Source: Geodermatophilaceae bacterium
Lineage (GTDB): Bacteria; Actinomycetota; Actinomycetes; Mycobacteriales; Geodermatophilaceae
Length of the DNA: 6,807 nucleotides
Reading direction: 5' to 3'
Assembly (NCBI GenBank): GCA_013811805.1
Contig: JACCUM010000496.1
Coordinates: forward strand, 1-6,807
Shown here: one piece after another, positions 1-6,445 of the stretch
Layout of the letters: each line of letters opens with the position of its first letter
How positions within the stretch are numbered: the first letter of the stretch is position 1
Position numbers and translations under genes: made by a program
Notes under the pieces: generated by a model
The model's input: the letters and a program-made list of their open reading frames with translations, nothing else
The model's database searches: none
Told to the model about the DNA's origin: nothing

Positions 1-234
1 ACGCATCACCGGCTCAAACACCAAGCACCCGGCTGGACCCGCGACTTCCAGGCCGACGGGACCCTGACCATCACCACCCCCACCGGAATCACCCGAACCA
101 CCCGACCACCAGGACCCGACACCGAACGCGCTTGGCCCGCACCAGCCCGCGTACCACCGACGCCGACCACGACGATCGACTCGCCGATAAAGACGACGGC
201 TCCGAAGCCGGACAACGACCCGCCACCGTTCTGA
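1..234 (+). CDS. DUF222/13E12-type HNH endonuclease-like protein, C-terminal fragment
   Basis: This is the last 77 codons of a gene that enters from the left edge in frame 1 and stops at TGA 232-234. The fragment opens with THHRLKHQAPGW, which matches the end of the HNH nuclease domain of DUF222 (13E12-repeat) proteins; the paired histidines would include the last His of the HNH motif. A short strand-like stretch follows (TLTITTPTGITRTTRP), then a Pro/Thr-rich tail ending in DPPPF, an ending I associate with this family. These proteins occur in many copies in actinobacterial genomes and their role is unsettled; nuclease activity is inferred from the HNH fold. The DUF222 domain and most of the HNH domain lie outside the window. 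A second open frame (132-443) covers the same bases, but frame 1 carries the recognisable family residues. The family call is fairly sure; activity cannot be judged. Confidence 0.78.
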   Translation, partial: THHRLKHQAPGWTRDFQADGTLTITTPTGITRTTRPPGPDTERAWPAPARVPPTPTTTIDSPIKTTAPKPDNDPPPF

Positions 235-248
235 CCGACGCGGACCAC

Positions 249-332
249 GACCTGTCACCGCTGGGCCCACGCGGACGTGCGCGCCCGTCTGACCTGCCAC
301 CGCTGGTTCCATGCGGACGAGCGTGGCCTTCT
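249..332. repeat. Imperfect 42-bp tandem duplication (two units)
   Basis: Unit 1 (249-290) and unit 2 (291-332) align without gaps and agree at 34 of 42 positions by my count. A third, quickly diverging start of the unit (GACCGACCACACTGGG) begins at 333. The unit is 14 codons long, so the duplication would stay in phase in any frame crossing it. In frame 3 it reads as two related 14-residue blocks, each beginning with Asp-Leu and containing GRA. It lies just after the stop of the DUF222/HNH gene, so it may be a remnant of an older, longer tail. Confidence 0.7.
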
Positions 333-492
333 GACCGACCACACTGGGACACGGTGATCCGGCGAGGCGGACGGCAGCGGCTTCATCCGGTCACGTCCGG
401 GTGCCGACTCCCCAATTGTTGGCTCGACATCCAGAGCCGGTGAAGGCCGCGTCAGTTGAGAAATCCTCCGGCCGGCGCACCTCTGTAATCAG

Positions 493-526
493 CTGTCTCA
501 GCCACCTACGGTGGTCCCGAGGACAG
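493..526 (+). other. Possible two-tier stem-loop in the leader of the S66 gene
   Basis: The outer arms CTGTC (493-497) and GACAG (522-526) are complementary. Inside them CCACC (502-506) and GGTGG (510-514) form a second short stem with a 3-base loop, TAC. Small unpaired stretches separate the two stems. The element sits 47 bases before the ATG of the S66 gene. There is no T-run after it, so it is not a standard intrinsic terminator. With stems this short in GC-rich DNA, chance is a real possibility. Confidence 0.3.
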
Positions 527-560
527 GCTTGAGCAAGACCTGCCAGGGCTGTGCAACGTG

Positions 561-567
561 AGAGGAG
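561..567 (+). promoter_or_regulatory. Shine-Dalgarno sequence of the S66 peptidase gene
   Basis: AGAGGAG lies six bases before the ATG at 574. It is a strong match to the 16S anti-Shine-Dalgarno sequence at good spacing, and it fixes the start codon of the downstream gene. Confidence 0.8.
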
Positions 568-573
568 CGGCGC

Positions 574-1605
574 ATGACCATCCGCTACCCAGCTCCCCTG
601 CGCCCGGGCGACCGGATCGGGATCACTGCGCCGTCGAGCGGAGTGCCCGACGACCTTCGCACTCGTCTCGAAGTCTGCATCGATCATCTCCGGCAGCGCG
701 GCTACCAGGTCGTCGTCGGTGACTGCATGGACGGGGAAACAGCCGTCAGCGCGCCGGCGCACTCGCGGGCTGCCGAGCTGACCGCCATGTTGACCGATCC
801 AGACATCAAGGCAGTGGTCCCACCCTGGGGTGGGGAACTGGCTGTGGAACTCCTGCCGCATCTCGATCTGGCTGCCATCGCCGCGTCCGACCCGACCTGG
901 CTGGTCGGATACTCCGATCTGTCGACGATATTGCTGCCGATGACAACCGTGACCGGCATCGCCACCGTGCACGCGCAGAATCTGATGGACACGCCGTACC
1001 GGATCGCCGAACCGCTGCGCTCTTGGCTCGACGTGGTGACGCTGCCGCCGGGAGCAAGTTTCTCGCAAGCGGCTGCCGCACATCATCGTTCGAGCGGACA
1101 CGACAGCTGGCAGGACAATCCGACAGTCGAGGAGTACACCCTCGATGCCTCCGGAACCTGGAGCCTTCTCCAGCCAGCGGGCGGCGACATTCAGGTCCAG
1201 GGCCGGCTCATCGGAGGCTGCACCGAAACGATCTCCGTGCTGGCGGGTACGACGTACGGAGACCTGCGCGCCTTCGCCGCTGATCACGCACCCGAAGGGC
1301 TCATCGTGTACGTCGAGGCAGCCGAGAACGGGGCCTTCACCATCGCTCGCGATCTGTGGCGGATGCGCCTGGCGGGCTGGTTCGACCACGCCGACGCCGT
1401 ACTGGTGGGACGTACGAACGCTCCCGACGTACCCGGCTTCAGCCAGCACGACGCCGTACGCAGTGCCCTGGCCGAGCTCGATGTACCGGTGGTGGTGAAC
1501 GTGGATTTCGGTCACGTACCCCCGCAGCTAGCGCTGATCAACGGCGCCTTGACCGATCTGACCGTTACCGATGCGACCAAGACCATCACGCAGCATCTGC
1601 GCTGA
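574..1605 (+). CDS. S66 family serine peptidase (LD-carboxypeptidase / MccF-like)
   Basis: An intact 343-residue protein starting at an ATG behind a strong ribosome binding site. Family S66 comprises cytoplasmic LD-carboxypeptidases, which remove the terminal D-Ala from tetrapeptides during murein recycling, and MccF-type enzymes, which cleave microcin C-like aminoacyl-nucleotide toxins. The N-terminal Rossmann-like lobe starts with the usual LRPGDRIGITAPSS segment (residues 9-22). WGGE (85-88) and LLPHLD lead to the nucleophile elbow GYSDLS with Ser114. The likely acid is Glu248 in YVEAAEN (Glu251 is an alternative), and the likely base is His314 in VDFGHVPP; order and spacing suit the S66 Ser-Glu-His triad. 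There is no signal peptide, in keeping with a cytoplasmic enzyme. The GG-x(6)-LLPxLD spacing and a Trp just before the nucleophile resemble the MccF subgroup more than LdcA, but no microcin genes or murein-recycling genes are nearby. Family call firm; substrate unknown. Confidence 0.9.
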   Translation: MTIRYPAPLRPGDRIGITAPSSGVPDDLRTRLEVCIDHLRQRGYQVVVGDCMDGETAVSAPAHSRAAELTAMLTDPDIKAVVPPWGGELAVELLPHLDLAAIAASDPTWLVGYSDLSTILLPMTTVTGIATVHAQNLMDTPYRIAEPLRSWLDVVTLPPGASFSQAAAAHHRSSGHDSWQDNPTVEEYTLDASGTWSLLQPAGGDIQVQGRLIGGCTETISVLAGTTYGDLRAFAADHAPEGLIVYVEAAENGAFTIARDLWRMRLAGWFDHADAVLVGRTNAPDVPGFSQHDAVRSALAELDVPVVVNVDFGHVPPQLALINGALTDLTVTDATKTITQHLR

Positions 1606-1702
1606 GGCCGGGGCAACGCCACGCCGGTCGAGAACCCGTCCTCACCAGGAACTCACGGCACCGCCAGGCAGGCTGTCCACCAGCGACTGCGACGGAAGGC
1701 TC

Positions 1703-2278
1703 CTGGCGCAACGACGGGGAACCAGGATCTGGAGTTTCGTCAGCGCGGCAGCGTTGGTCCTGTAGTTGGCCGCCTGCTCCGGCGGCGCTGGACAAGCAGC
1801 AACCGACTCATCCGACACCGCGCAACAACCTCGCGTCCAGCAGGAGCCACCGCAGGCATACACCATCGACGAATGCCTGGTCGGTGTCTGGACCACCGTG
1901 TCCCAGCGCGAGCAGGCGACGGTCAATGGGGAGCAGGTGGTCCTCATCGACGTGGAGCGACAGCTCAGCTTCGCCTCCGACGGCGTAGAGGTCGTCACCT
2001 ATGTCGCGACACCCCGGCCGCAGTACAGAACGCCGCAGGTGAGGTTCTCGGAGAGGTCACCCAGGACGGCGAATTGACCTATCAGGTGAGTACCGACGAA
2101 CCCGGGACCAGCAGCTTCGAGCTGACCGACGGCGAGCTGAGCGCAACCTTCCACATCCGCGGCCAGTCCTCGACACTGACCGGCGCCGGGGGCAGCGGTC
2201 CGGTGACCTACACCTGTTCCGATGCTGAGTTGACTCAGAACGCCGCGGGACGAGGCGGTCCTCACCCGCGCCACGTAG
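1703..2278 (+). pseudogene. Decayed secreted lipoprotein gene (amber codon in the signal peptide plus frameshift)
   Basis: Frame 2 encodes a lipoprotein signal: an Arg-rich start (QRRGTR), a hydrophobic core (WSFVSAAALVL) and the lipobox LAAC with Cys at 1775-1777. An in-frame TAG (1763-1765) sits directly before the lipobox; one T-to-A change from TTG would explain it. No ATG, GTG or TTG start is visible before it, only CTG at 1676 or 1703, so the start given is nominal. The mature part reads on in frame 2 (YTIDECLVGVW near 1859) to about 2008. There the sense moves to frame 1 at the run CCCC (2012-2015) and continues (GEVLGEVTQDGELTYQV) to the YTCSD segment near 2209. Restoring one C joins both halves. 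Two Cys (1874-1876 and 2215-2217) could pair, and the first half has a lipocalin-like C-x(2)-G-x-W start. Frame 1 runs on to 2424 against the opposite gene. A return to frame 2 near 2248 would instead give DEAVLTRAT and a TAG at 2276-2278. Function unknown; sequencing error is an alternative. Confidence 0.72.
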
Positions 2279-2296
2279 GTGTTCGAGAGGCCCCGC

Positions 2297-2482
2297 TCAG
2301 CCGACGTCGTCGGCGTCCTCGTCGTCGCGGGCAAGCCACGTCGCCAGTCGTTCGACCGGCACTTCGAAGTCCGGATTCTCGTCCACGAAGTCGCGCAGCC
2401 GGTCGGCCACCCAGGCCAGACTGACGGTCTCCTCACCGCGTCGCTCGGCGAGTTCTTCGATCCCTCGGTCGGTAAAGTACAT
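2297..2482 (-). CDS. Small acidic DUF6104-type protein downstream of kgd
   Basis: A 61-residue protein that starts with MYFTDRGIEELAERRGEE and contains DFVDENPDFEVPVERL (about residues 31-46), followed by ATWLARDDED and an Asp-rich end. I recognise this as the small DUF6104 family found in Actinobacteria, from memory of its sequence. It has no signal peptide or membrane segment and looks like a compact, charged, mostly helical cytoplasmic protein. Its ATG is 23 bases after the kgd stop on the same strand, and I see no good Shine-Dalgarno sequence in that gap. Translation may therefore depend on ribosomes finishing kgd, and co-transcription is likely. It converges on the decayed lipoprotein with a gap of under 20 bases and no clear terminator. 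Its function is not known; its position suggests, but does not show, a link to 2-oxoglutarate metabolism. Confidence 0.82.
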   Translation of the reverse strand: MYFTDRGIEELAERRGEETVSLAWVADRLRDFVDENPDFEVPVERLATWLARDDEDADDVG

Positions 2483-2505
2483 CGCGCGATACGGGAAAGC
2501 CCGGC

Positions 2506-5500
2506 CTAGTCGTGCAGACCGGAGAAGGCGTCCACGACCAGTTCTTCCTGCTCGCGATCGTGGACCGAGTGTGAGCCGGTGGCCGGGCTGGCGGTGGCAT
2601 CCCGCGACACTCGGCGCAGCTGCCGTCCCTCAGCGAGCTGCTCGGCCAGGTTCAGGGCCATGAATGGCCAGGCGCCCATGTTGGCCGGCTCCTCCTGCAC
2701 CCACACGACGTCGGTGGCATTCGGGTACGTCGCCAGCAGATCGTTGATCTCCCCGGCCGGCAGTGGATAGAGCTGCTCCACCCGCAGCAGCGCAACCTCG
2801 GCGGCGCTGCGCTTCTCCCGCTCGGCGCCGAGGTCGTAGGCCACCTTGCCGCTGCACAGCAGCACCCGCTTGACCCCTTCGCGGTCAATGGATTCGCCTC
2901 GGACACCGGGATCGTCGAGCACCGGGAAGAACCGGCCCTGGGTGAACTCGGCCACCGAGCTGACCGCGGCCTTGTGCCGCAGTAGTGACTTGGGCGTCAT
3001 GATGATCAGCGGTCGCTGGTTGGTGCTCAGCGCCTGGCGGCGCAGGAGGTGGAAGTAGTTGGCCGGGGTCGTGCAGTTGGCCACGGTCATGTTGTTCTCG
3101 GCGCACATCTGCAAGAAGCGCTCCGGCCGCGCACTGGAGTGGTCGGGACCCTGACCCTCCAGGCCATGGGGCAGAAGGAGGACGACCCCGGATCGCTGGC
3201 CCCACTTAGCCTCACCGGAGGAGATGAACTCGTCGATGATCAATTGTGCCCCGTCGACGAAGTCGCCGAACTGCGCCTCCCAGAGCACCAGCGCCTTGGG
3301 ATTGGCCACCGAGTAGCCGTACTCGAAGCCCAGCGCCGCGTACTCCGAGAGCAGCGAGTCATACATCCACAACTTCGCCTGACCAGGGTCGAGATGGGTC
3401 AGCGGCGTGTATTCCGCACCGGTCTTGCGGTCGATGAGTACGGAGTGCCGCTGGACGAAAGTGCCTCGCCGCGAGTCCTGTCCGGCAAGCCGCACCGGCA
3501 CGCCCTCCAGCGACAGCGAGCCTAGGGCGAGGATCTCGCCGAAGGCCCAGTCGATGTGGCCATCGCTGGCCATGGCCGCTCGCCGCTCGAGCACCCGTTG
3601 CAGCCGCGGATGCACATTGAAGCCGTCCGGGACCGACACATGTGCGTCCCCGATCAGCTTGATGACCTCTGCCGGTACGGCGGTCTGCGCGCTGTCGGTG
3701 GCCGGTTGCGACATGGCCGGTACGGGCTTGGGCTGGTGCTTGGTGTCCCGGGTTTCGGAGAAGACCCGTTCGAGCTGTTCGCGATAGTCCTTGAGCGCCT
3801 CTTCCGCATCAGCCACCGTGATGTCGCCTCGACCGACCAGCGCTTCGGTGTAGAGCTTCCGGACCGAGCGTTTGCGATCGATGATGTCGTACATGAGCGG
3901 CTGGGTCATCGACGGATCGTCGCCCTCGTTATGGCCCCGTCGGCGGTAGCACACCATGTCTATGACGACGTCCTTCGTAAACGCCTGCCGGTAGTCGACG
4001 GCCAAGCGGGCCACCCGAACACAGGCCTCGGGATCGTCGCCGTTCACGTGGAAGATGGGCGCCTGGATCATCCGGGCCACGTCGGTGCAGTACAGGCTCG
4101 AGCGGGACGCGGCCGGAGATGTCGTGAAGCCCACCTGATTGTTGACGATCACATGGACCGTGCCACCGGTGCGGTACCCGCGCAGCTGGGAGAGGTTCAG
4201 GGTCTCGGCGACCACACCCTGCCCGGCGAAGGCTGAGTCACCATGCATCAGCACCGGCATGACAGTGAAGCCGCCCTCACCCTTGTCGATCAGGTCCTGC
4301 TTGGCGCGGACGACTCCCTCCAGGACCGGGTTCACGGCCTCGAGGTGACTGGGGTTGGAGCTCATCGACACTTTCACGGCCGAGTTGCGCTCCGGATGGT
4401 GGAACACCCCGCTGGCACCCAGGTGGTACTTCACGTCACCAGAGCCCTGCACAGTGCCTGTGTCCATGTTGCCCTCGAACTCGGCGAAGATCTTCCCGTA
4501 GCTCTTGCCCATGACATTGGCCAGGACATTCAACCGGCCACGATGCGGCATCCCGATCGCGACCTCGTCGAGGGCGTACTCGGCGGCCTTCTGCAAGACC
4601 GCGTCCAACAGCGGGATCACCGCTTCCGCGCCTTCCAGCGAGAACCTTTTCTGCCCAACATATTTGGTCTGCAGAAAGGTCTCGAAGGCTTCGGCTGCGT
4701 TGAGCCGGCCGAGAACGTGCTTCTGCTCGCGTACATCGGCGACGTCGTGCTTGATCTCGATCCGCTTCTGCAGCCAGGCCCGCTCTTCCGGGTCGGTGAT
4801 GTGCTTGTACTCGATCCCGACCGTGCGGCAGTAGGAGTTGCGCAGCACGCCGAGGATGTCGCGCAGGCTCATCGTGGCCTCGCCGGCGAAGCCGCCCACC
4901 GGGAAGACCCGATCGAGGTCCCAGAGCGTCAGCCCGTGTTGAATGATGTCCAGATCCGGGTGAGTCCGGACCTTGAACTCCAGCGGATCCGTGTCGGCCA
5001 TCAGGTGGCCGTTGGTCCGATAGGCGTCGATCAGCTCGATCACCCGGGCGTTCTTGTCGATCTGCCCCTCATGCCGGATCGTGACGTCGGTGACCCAGCG
5101 AACCGGCTCGTACGGGATTCGCAGCGAGCTGAACACCTCGTCGTAGAAACCGTCCTCGCCGAGCAACAACTGGTGCATCCGACGCAGGAAGTCACCGGAC
5201 TGGGCGCCCTGGATGATCCGGTGGTCGTAGGTGGAGGTCAGGGTGATCGTCTTGGACAGCGCGATCTCGGCGAGCATCTCCTCGCTCATGCCCTGGAACT
5301 CGGCCGGGTACTCCATCGCGCCGACCCCGAGGATCGCGCCCTGTCCAGCCATCAACCGCGGTACCGAGTGGTTGGTCCCGAGCGTGCCCGGGTTGGTGAG
5401 ACTGATCGTGGTCCCGGCGAAGTCGTCGGCGGTGAGCTTGCCCGAGCGAGCTCGCTTGATGATCTCCTCGTAGGCCAGCCAGAAGGCGGCGAAATCCATT

Positions 5501-6369
5501 CCCTCGCAGCCCTTGACCGAGGCCACGACCAGCTGCCGGCTGCCGTCGTCCTTGTGCAGGTCGATGGCCAGCCCGAGGTTGAGGTGTTGCGGGGTGATCA
5601 GCGCCGGCTTGCCTTCGACCTGGCCGAAGGCGGTGTTCATCTCCGGGAAGGACTCCAGCGCCTTGACCAGCGCGTACCCGATCAGGTGGGTGAAGGAGAC
5701 CTTCCCACCCCGCGAGCGGCGCAGGTGGTTGTTGATGACGATCCGGTTGTCGGCGATCAGCTTTGCCGGTACGGCACGGACGCTGGTGGCCGTCGGCACG
5801 TCGAGTGAGCTCTCCATATTCGCCACGACCCGGGCCGCCGCTCCGCGCAGTTTCATCGACGTGGCGCCGTCTGGCGATTGCGGTGTCGGGGAGCTGGCTT
5901 GACTCCGCTCCCGGGACAGCGGAGCGGGCTTGGGCTGCTGAGGGTTTCGAGCGGGGGCTGGCGGTCCCGCGGAGGCTGGCGGCGTGACGGCCGCCTGGTC
6001 GGGCTGCCTGGGGGGTGACGGTGCTGGCGCTCGCGAAGACGCGGGCTGGGCCGGGGGCGCGGCTACGGGCAGAGGTGACGCCTGGGCCGAGGTCGTTGAC
6101 GGCACCGAAGCGGCCGAAGCCTTGGACGCAGTGGTGGTGGAAGGAGCAGGGGCCGGCGACGGCGGTGCAGCGCCGTTGCCCTTTACCGCCTGGCTCGGCT
6201 TGGCGGCATCATTGGTGCTCGCAGCGCCGCTGTCCGTGGGGAAATAGTCGGCGAAGAACTCGTGCCACGCCTCGTCGACGCTGTCTGGAGAGGAGATGTA
6301 CTGCTGGTACATCTCCTCGACGAGCCACTCGTTGGGTCCGAAACCGGCCATGTCGTGCTGGGTGGACAA
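2506..6369 (-). CDS. kgd: Kgd: multifunctional 2-oxoglutarate decarboxylase / dihydrolipoyl succinyltransferase (E1/E2 fusion)
   Basis: The ThDP-dependent E1 of the 2-oxoglutarate dehydrogenase complex fused to an E2 catalytic core, as in mycobacterial Kgd and corynebacterial OdhA. It feeds the 2-oxoglutarate to succinyl-CoA step of the TCA cycle in the cytoplasm. With the TTG start used here it has 1287 residues; mycobacterial Kgd has about 1230. Order of parts: E1-type N-terminal segment NEWLVEEMYQQY (13-24); a low-complexity Ala/Pro/Ser/Thr linker (about 44-170); E2 core (about 172-405) with the DHRxxxG motif at Asp382-His383; then E1. In E1, PHRGRLN contains His609, HGDSAFAGQG contains Asp711, and VNNQVGF contains Asn744 and Val746, the expected Mg-ThDP ligands. 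GHNEGDDPSMTQP and the transketolase-like C-terminal part follow. There is no lipoyl domain, as expected for this fusion. The start is uncertain: ATG 6480 overlaps the upstream gene and adds poorly conserved residues, and ATG 6351 lacks a ribosome site, while TTG 6369 has GAGG six bases before it. In relatives the enzyme is controlled by the FHA protein GarA/OdhI, not visible here. Confidence 0.96.
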   Translation of the reverse strand: MSTQHDMAGFGPNEWLVEEMYQQYISSPDSVDEAWHEFFADYFPTDSGAASTNDAAKPSQAVKGNGAAPPSPAPAPSTTTASKASAASVPSTTSAQASPLPVAAPPAQPASSRAPAPSPPRQPDQAAVTPPASAGPPAPARNPQQPKPAPLSRERSQASSPTPQSPDGATSMKLRGAAARVVANMESSLDVPTATSVRAVPAKLIADNRIVINNHLRRSRGGKVSFTHLIGYALVKALESFPEMNTAFGQVEGKPALITPQHLNLGLAIDLHKDDGSRQLVVASVKGCEGMDFAAFWLAYEEIIKRARSGKLTADDFAGTTISLTNPGTLGTNHSVPRLMAGQGAILGVGAMEYPAEFQGMSEEMLAEIALSKTITLTSTYDHRIIQGAQSGDFLRRMHQLLLGEDGFYDEVFSSLRIPYEPVRWVTDVTIRHEGQIDKNARVIELIDAYRTNGHLMADTDPLEFKVRTHPDLDIIQHGLTLWDLDRVFPVGGFAGEATMSLRDILGVLRNSYCRTVGIEYKHITDPEERAWLQKRIEIKHDVADVREQKHVLGRLNAAEAFETFLQTKYVGQKRFSLEGAEAVIPLLDAVLQKAAEYALDEVAIGMPHRGRLNVLANVMGKSYGKIFAEFEGNMDTGTVQGSGDVKYHLGASGVFHHPERNSAVKVSMSSNPSHLEAVNPVLEGVVRAKQDLIDKGEGGFTVMPVLMHGDSAFAGQGVVAETLNLSQLRGYRTGGTVHVIVNNQVGFTTSPAASRSSLYCTDVARMIQAPIFHVNGDDPEACVRVARLAVDYRQAFTKDVVIDMVCYRRRGHNEGDDPSMTQPLMYDIIDRKRSVRKLYTEALVGRGDITVADAEEALKDYREQLERVFSETRDTKHQPKPVPAMSQPATDSAQTAVPAEVIKLIGDAHVSVPDGFNVHPRLQRVLERRAAMASDGHIDWAFGEILALGSLSLEGVPVRLAGQDSRRGTFVQRHSVLIDRKTGAEYTPLTHLDPGQAKLWMYDSLLSEYAALGFEYGYSVANPKALVLWEAQFGDFVDGAQLIIDEFISSGEAKWGQRSGVVLLLPHGLEGQGPDHSSARPERFLQMCAENNMTVANCTTPANYFHLLRRQALSTNQRPLIIMTPKSLLRHKAAVSSVAEFTQGRFFPVLDDPGVRGESIDREGVKRVLLCSGKVAYDLGAEREKRSAAEVALLRVEQLYPLPAGEINDLLATYPNATDVVWVQEEPANMGAWPFMALNLAEQLAEGRQLRRVSRDATASPATGSHSVHDREQEELVVDAFSGLHD
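6290..6318 (-). repeat. Perfect 12-bp inverted repeat in the 5' coding region of kgd
   Basis: On the plus strand GAGGAGATGTAC (6290-6301) and GTACATCTCCTC (6307-6318) are exact reverse complements separated by TGCTG. In kgd mRNA this would be a 12-bp hairpin with a 5-base loop about 50-80 bases after the TTG start, covering the codons for Glu18 to Ser27. It does not extend further. It may be a chance result of the symmetric residues EEMYQQYISS combined with codon choice. Confidence 0.65.
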
Positions 6370-6373
6370 GGGT

Positions 6374-6388
6374 CGCCTCGCCTCGCCT
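6374..6388 (-). promoter_or_regulatory. kgd: Triple GAGGC-type repeat containing the ribosome binding site of kgd
   Basis: On the plus strand CGCCT occurs three times in a row. On the coding (minus) strand this reads as repeated GAGGCGAGGCGAGGCG. The copy nearest the gene puts GAGG (6376-6379) six bases before the TTG at 6367-6369, the spacing of a functional Shine-Dalgarno sequence. This decides for the TTG start. Neither the ATG at 6351 nor the ATG at 6480 has a purine-rich motif at a useful distance. Confidence 0.55.
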
Positions 6389-6445
6389 CTCGTCGAGTCC
6401 GCGCGGCCGGACGTCACTGACCGCCGAGAGTCGAGGCTACGCCCA

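Larger units (their letters stand above)
235..573. other. Non-coding gap between the HNH tail and the S66 peptidase gene
   Basis: About 340 bases without a credible gene. The left half (249-332) is a degenerate 42-bp tandem duplication that continues the repetitive character of the HNH gene tail. The right half should hold the promoter and leader of the S66 gene. The best -10-like hexamer I see is TGTAAT at 484-489. The nearest -35-like hexamer, TTGAGA at 456-461, is 22 bp away, which is too far, so I do not call a promoter. A possible stem-loop (493-526) and the Shine-Dalgarno sequence (561-567) follow. Confidence 0.6.

Noticed and set aside
132..443. Plus-strand frame-3 open frame overlapping the HNH tail, with 14-residue repeats
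   Set aside because: Frame 1 carries the DUF222/HNH family residues and a family-like DPPPF end. Frame 3 has no ribosome site or known motif. I keep only the duplication as a repeat.
391..1515. Long minus-strand open frame (374 codons) opposite the S66 gene
   Set aside because: Its translation is rich in His, Arg and Cys with no recognisable fold, and the opposite strand carries a clear enzyme with catalytic motifs. It is an antisense shadow of GC-rich coding DNA.
1606..1702. Terminator after the S66 gene
   Set aside because: Complementary GC-rich patches exist (around GGCCGGGG and CGCCGGTC), but they do not pair cleanly and no T-run follows.
2005..2020. Programmed -1 ribosomal frameshift in the lipoprotein gene
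   Set aside because: The bases do not form a classical X-XXY-YYZ slippery heptamer in the required frame, and an upstream amber codon already breaks the gene. Mutation or read error is simpler.
2279..2296. Intrinsic bidirectional terminator between the convergent genes
   Set aside because: The 18-base gap has no strong stem and no T-run on either strand.
2279..2509. Plus-strand open frame opposite the small gene and the kgd end
   Set aside because: The minus strand has a recognised small protein family here, and the plus frame has no start signals or similarity I can recognise.
4243..5808. Long plus-strand open frame (521 codons) opposite kgd
   Set aside because: It lies wholly within the unmistakable Kgd coding sequence on the other strand. 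The product has no motif I recognise and reads as mirrored Kgd codons.
6370..6445. Promoter for kgd in the gap after the GNAT gene
   Set aside because: A TAGCCT hexamer on the minus strand could serve as a -10 element, but no -35-like element sits at the right distance. I could not support a call.
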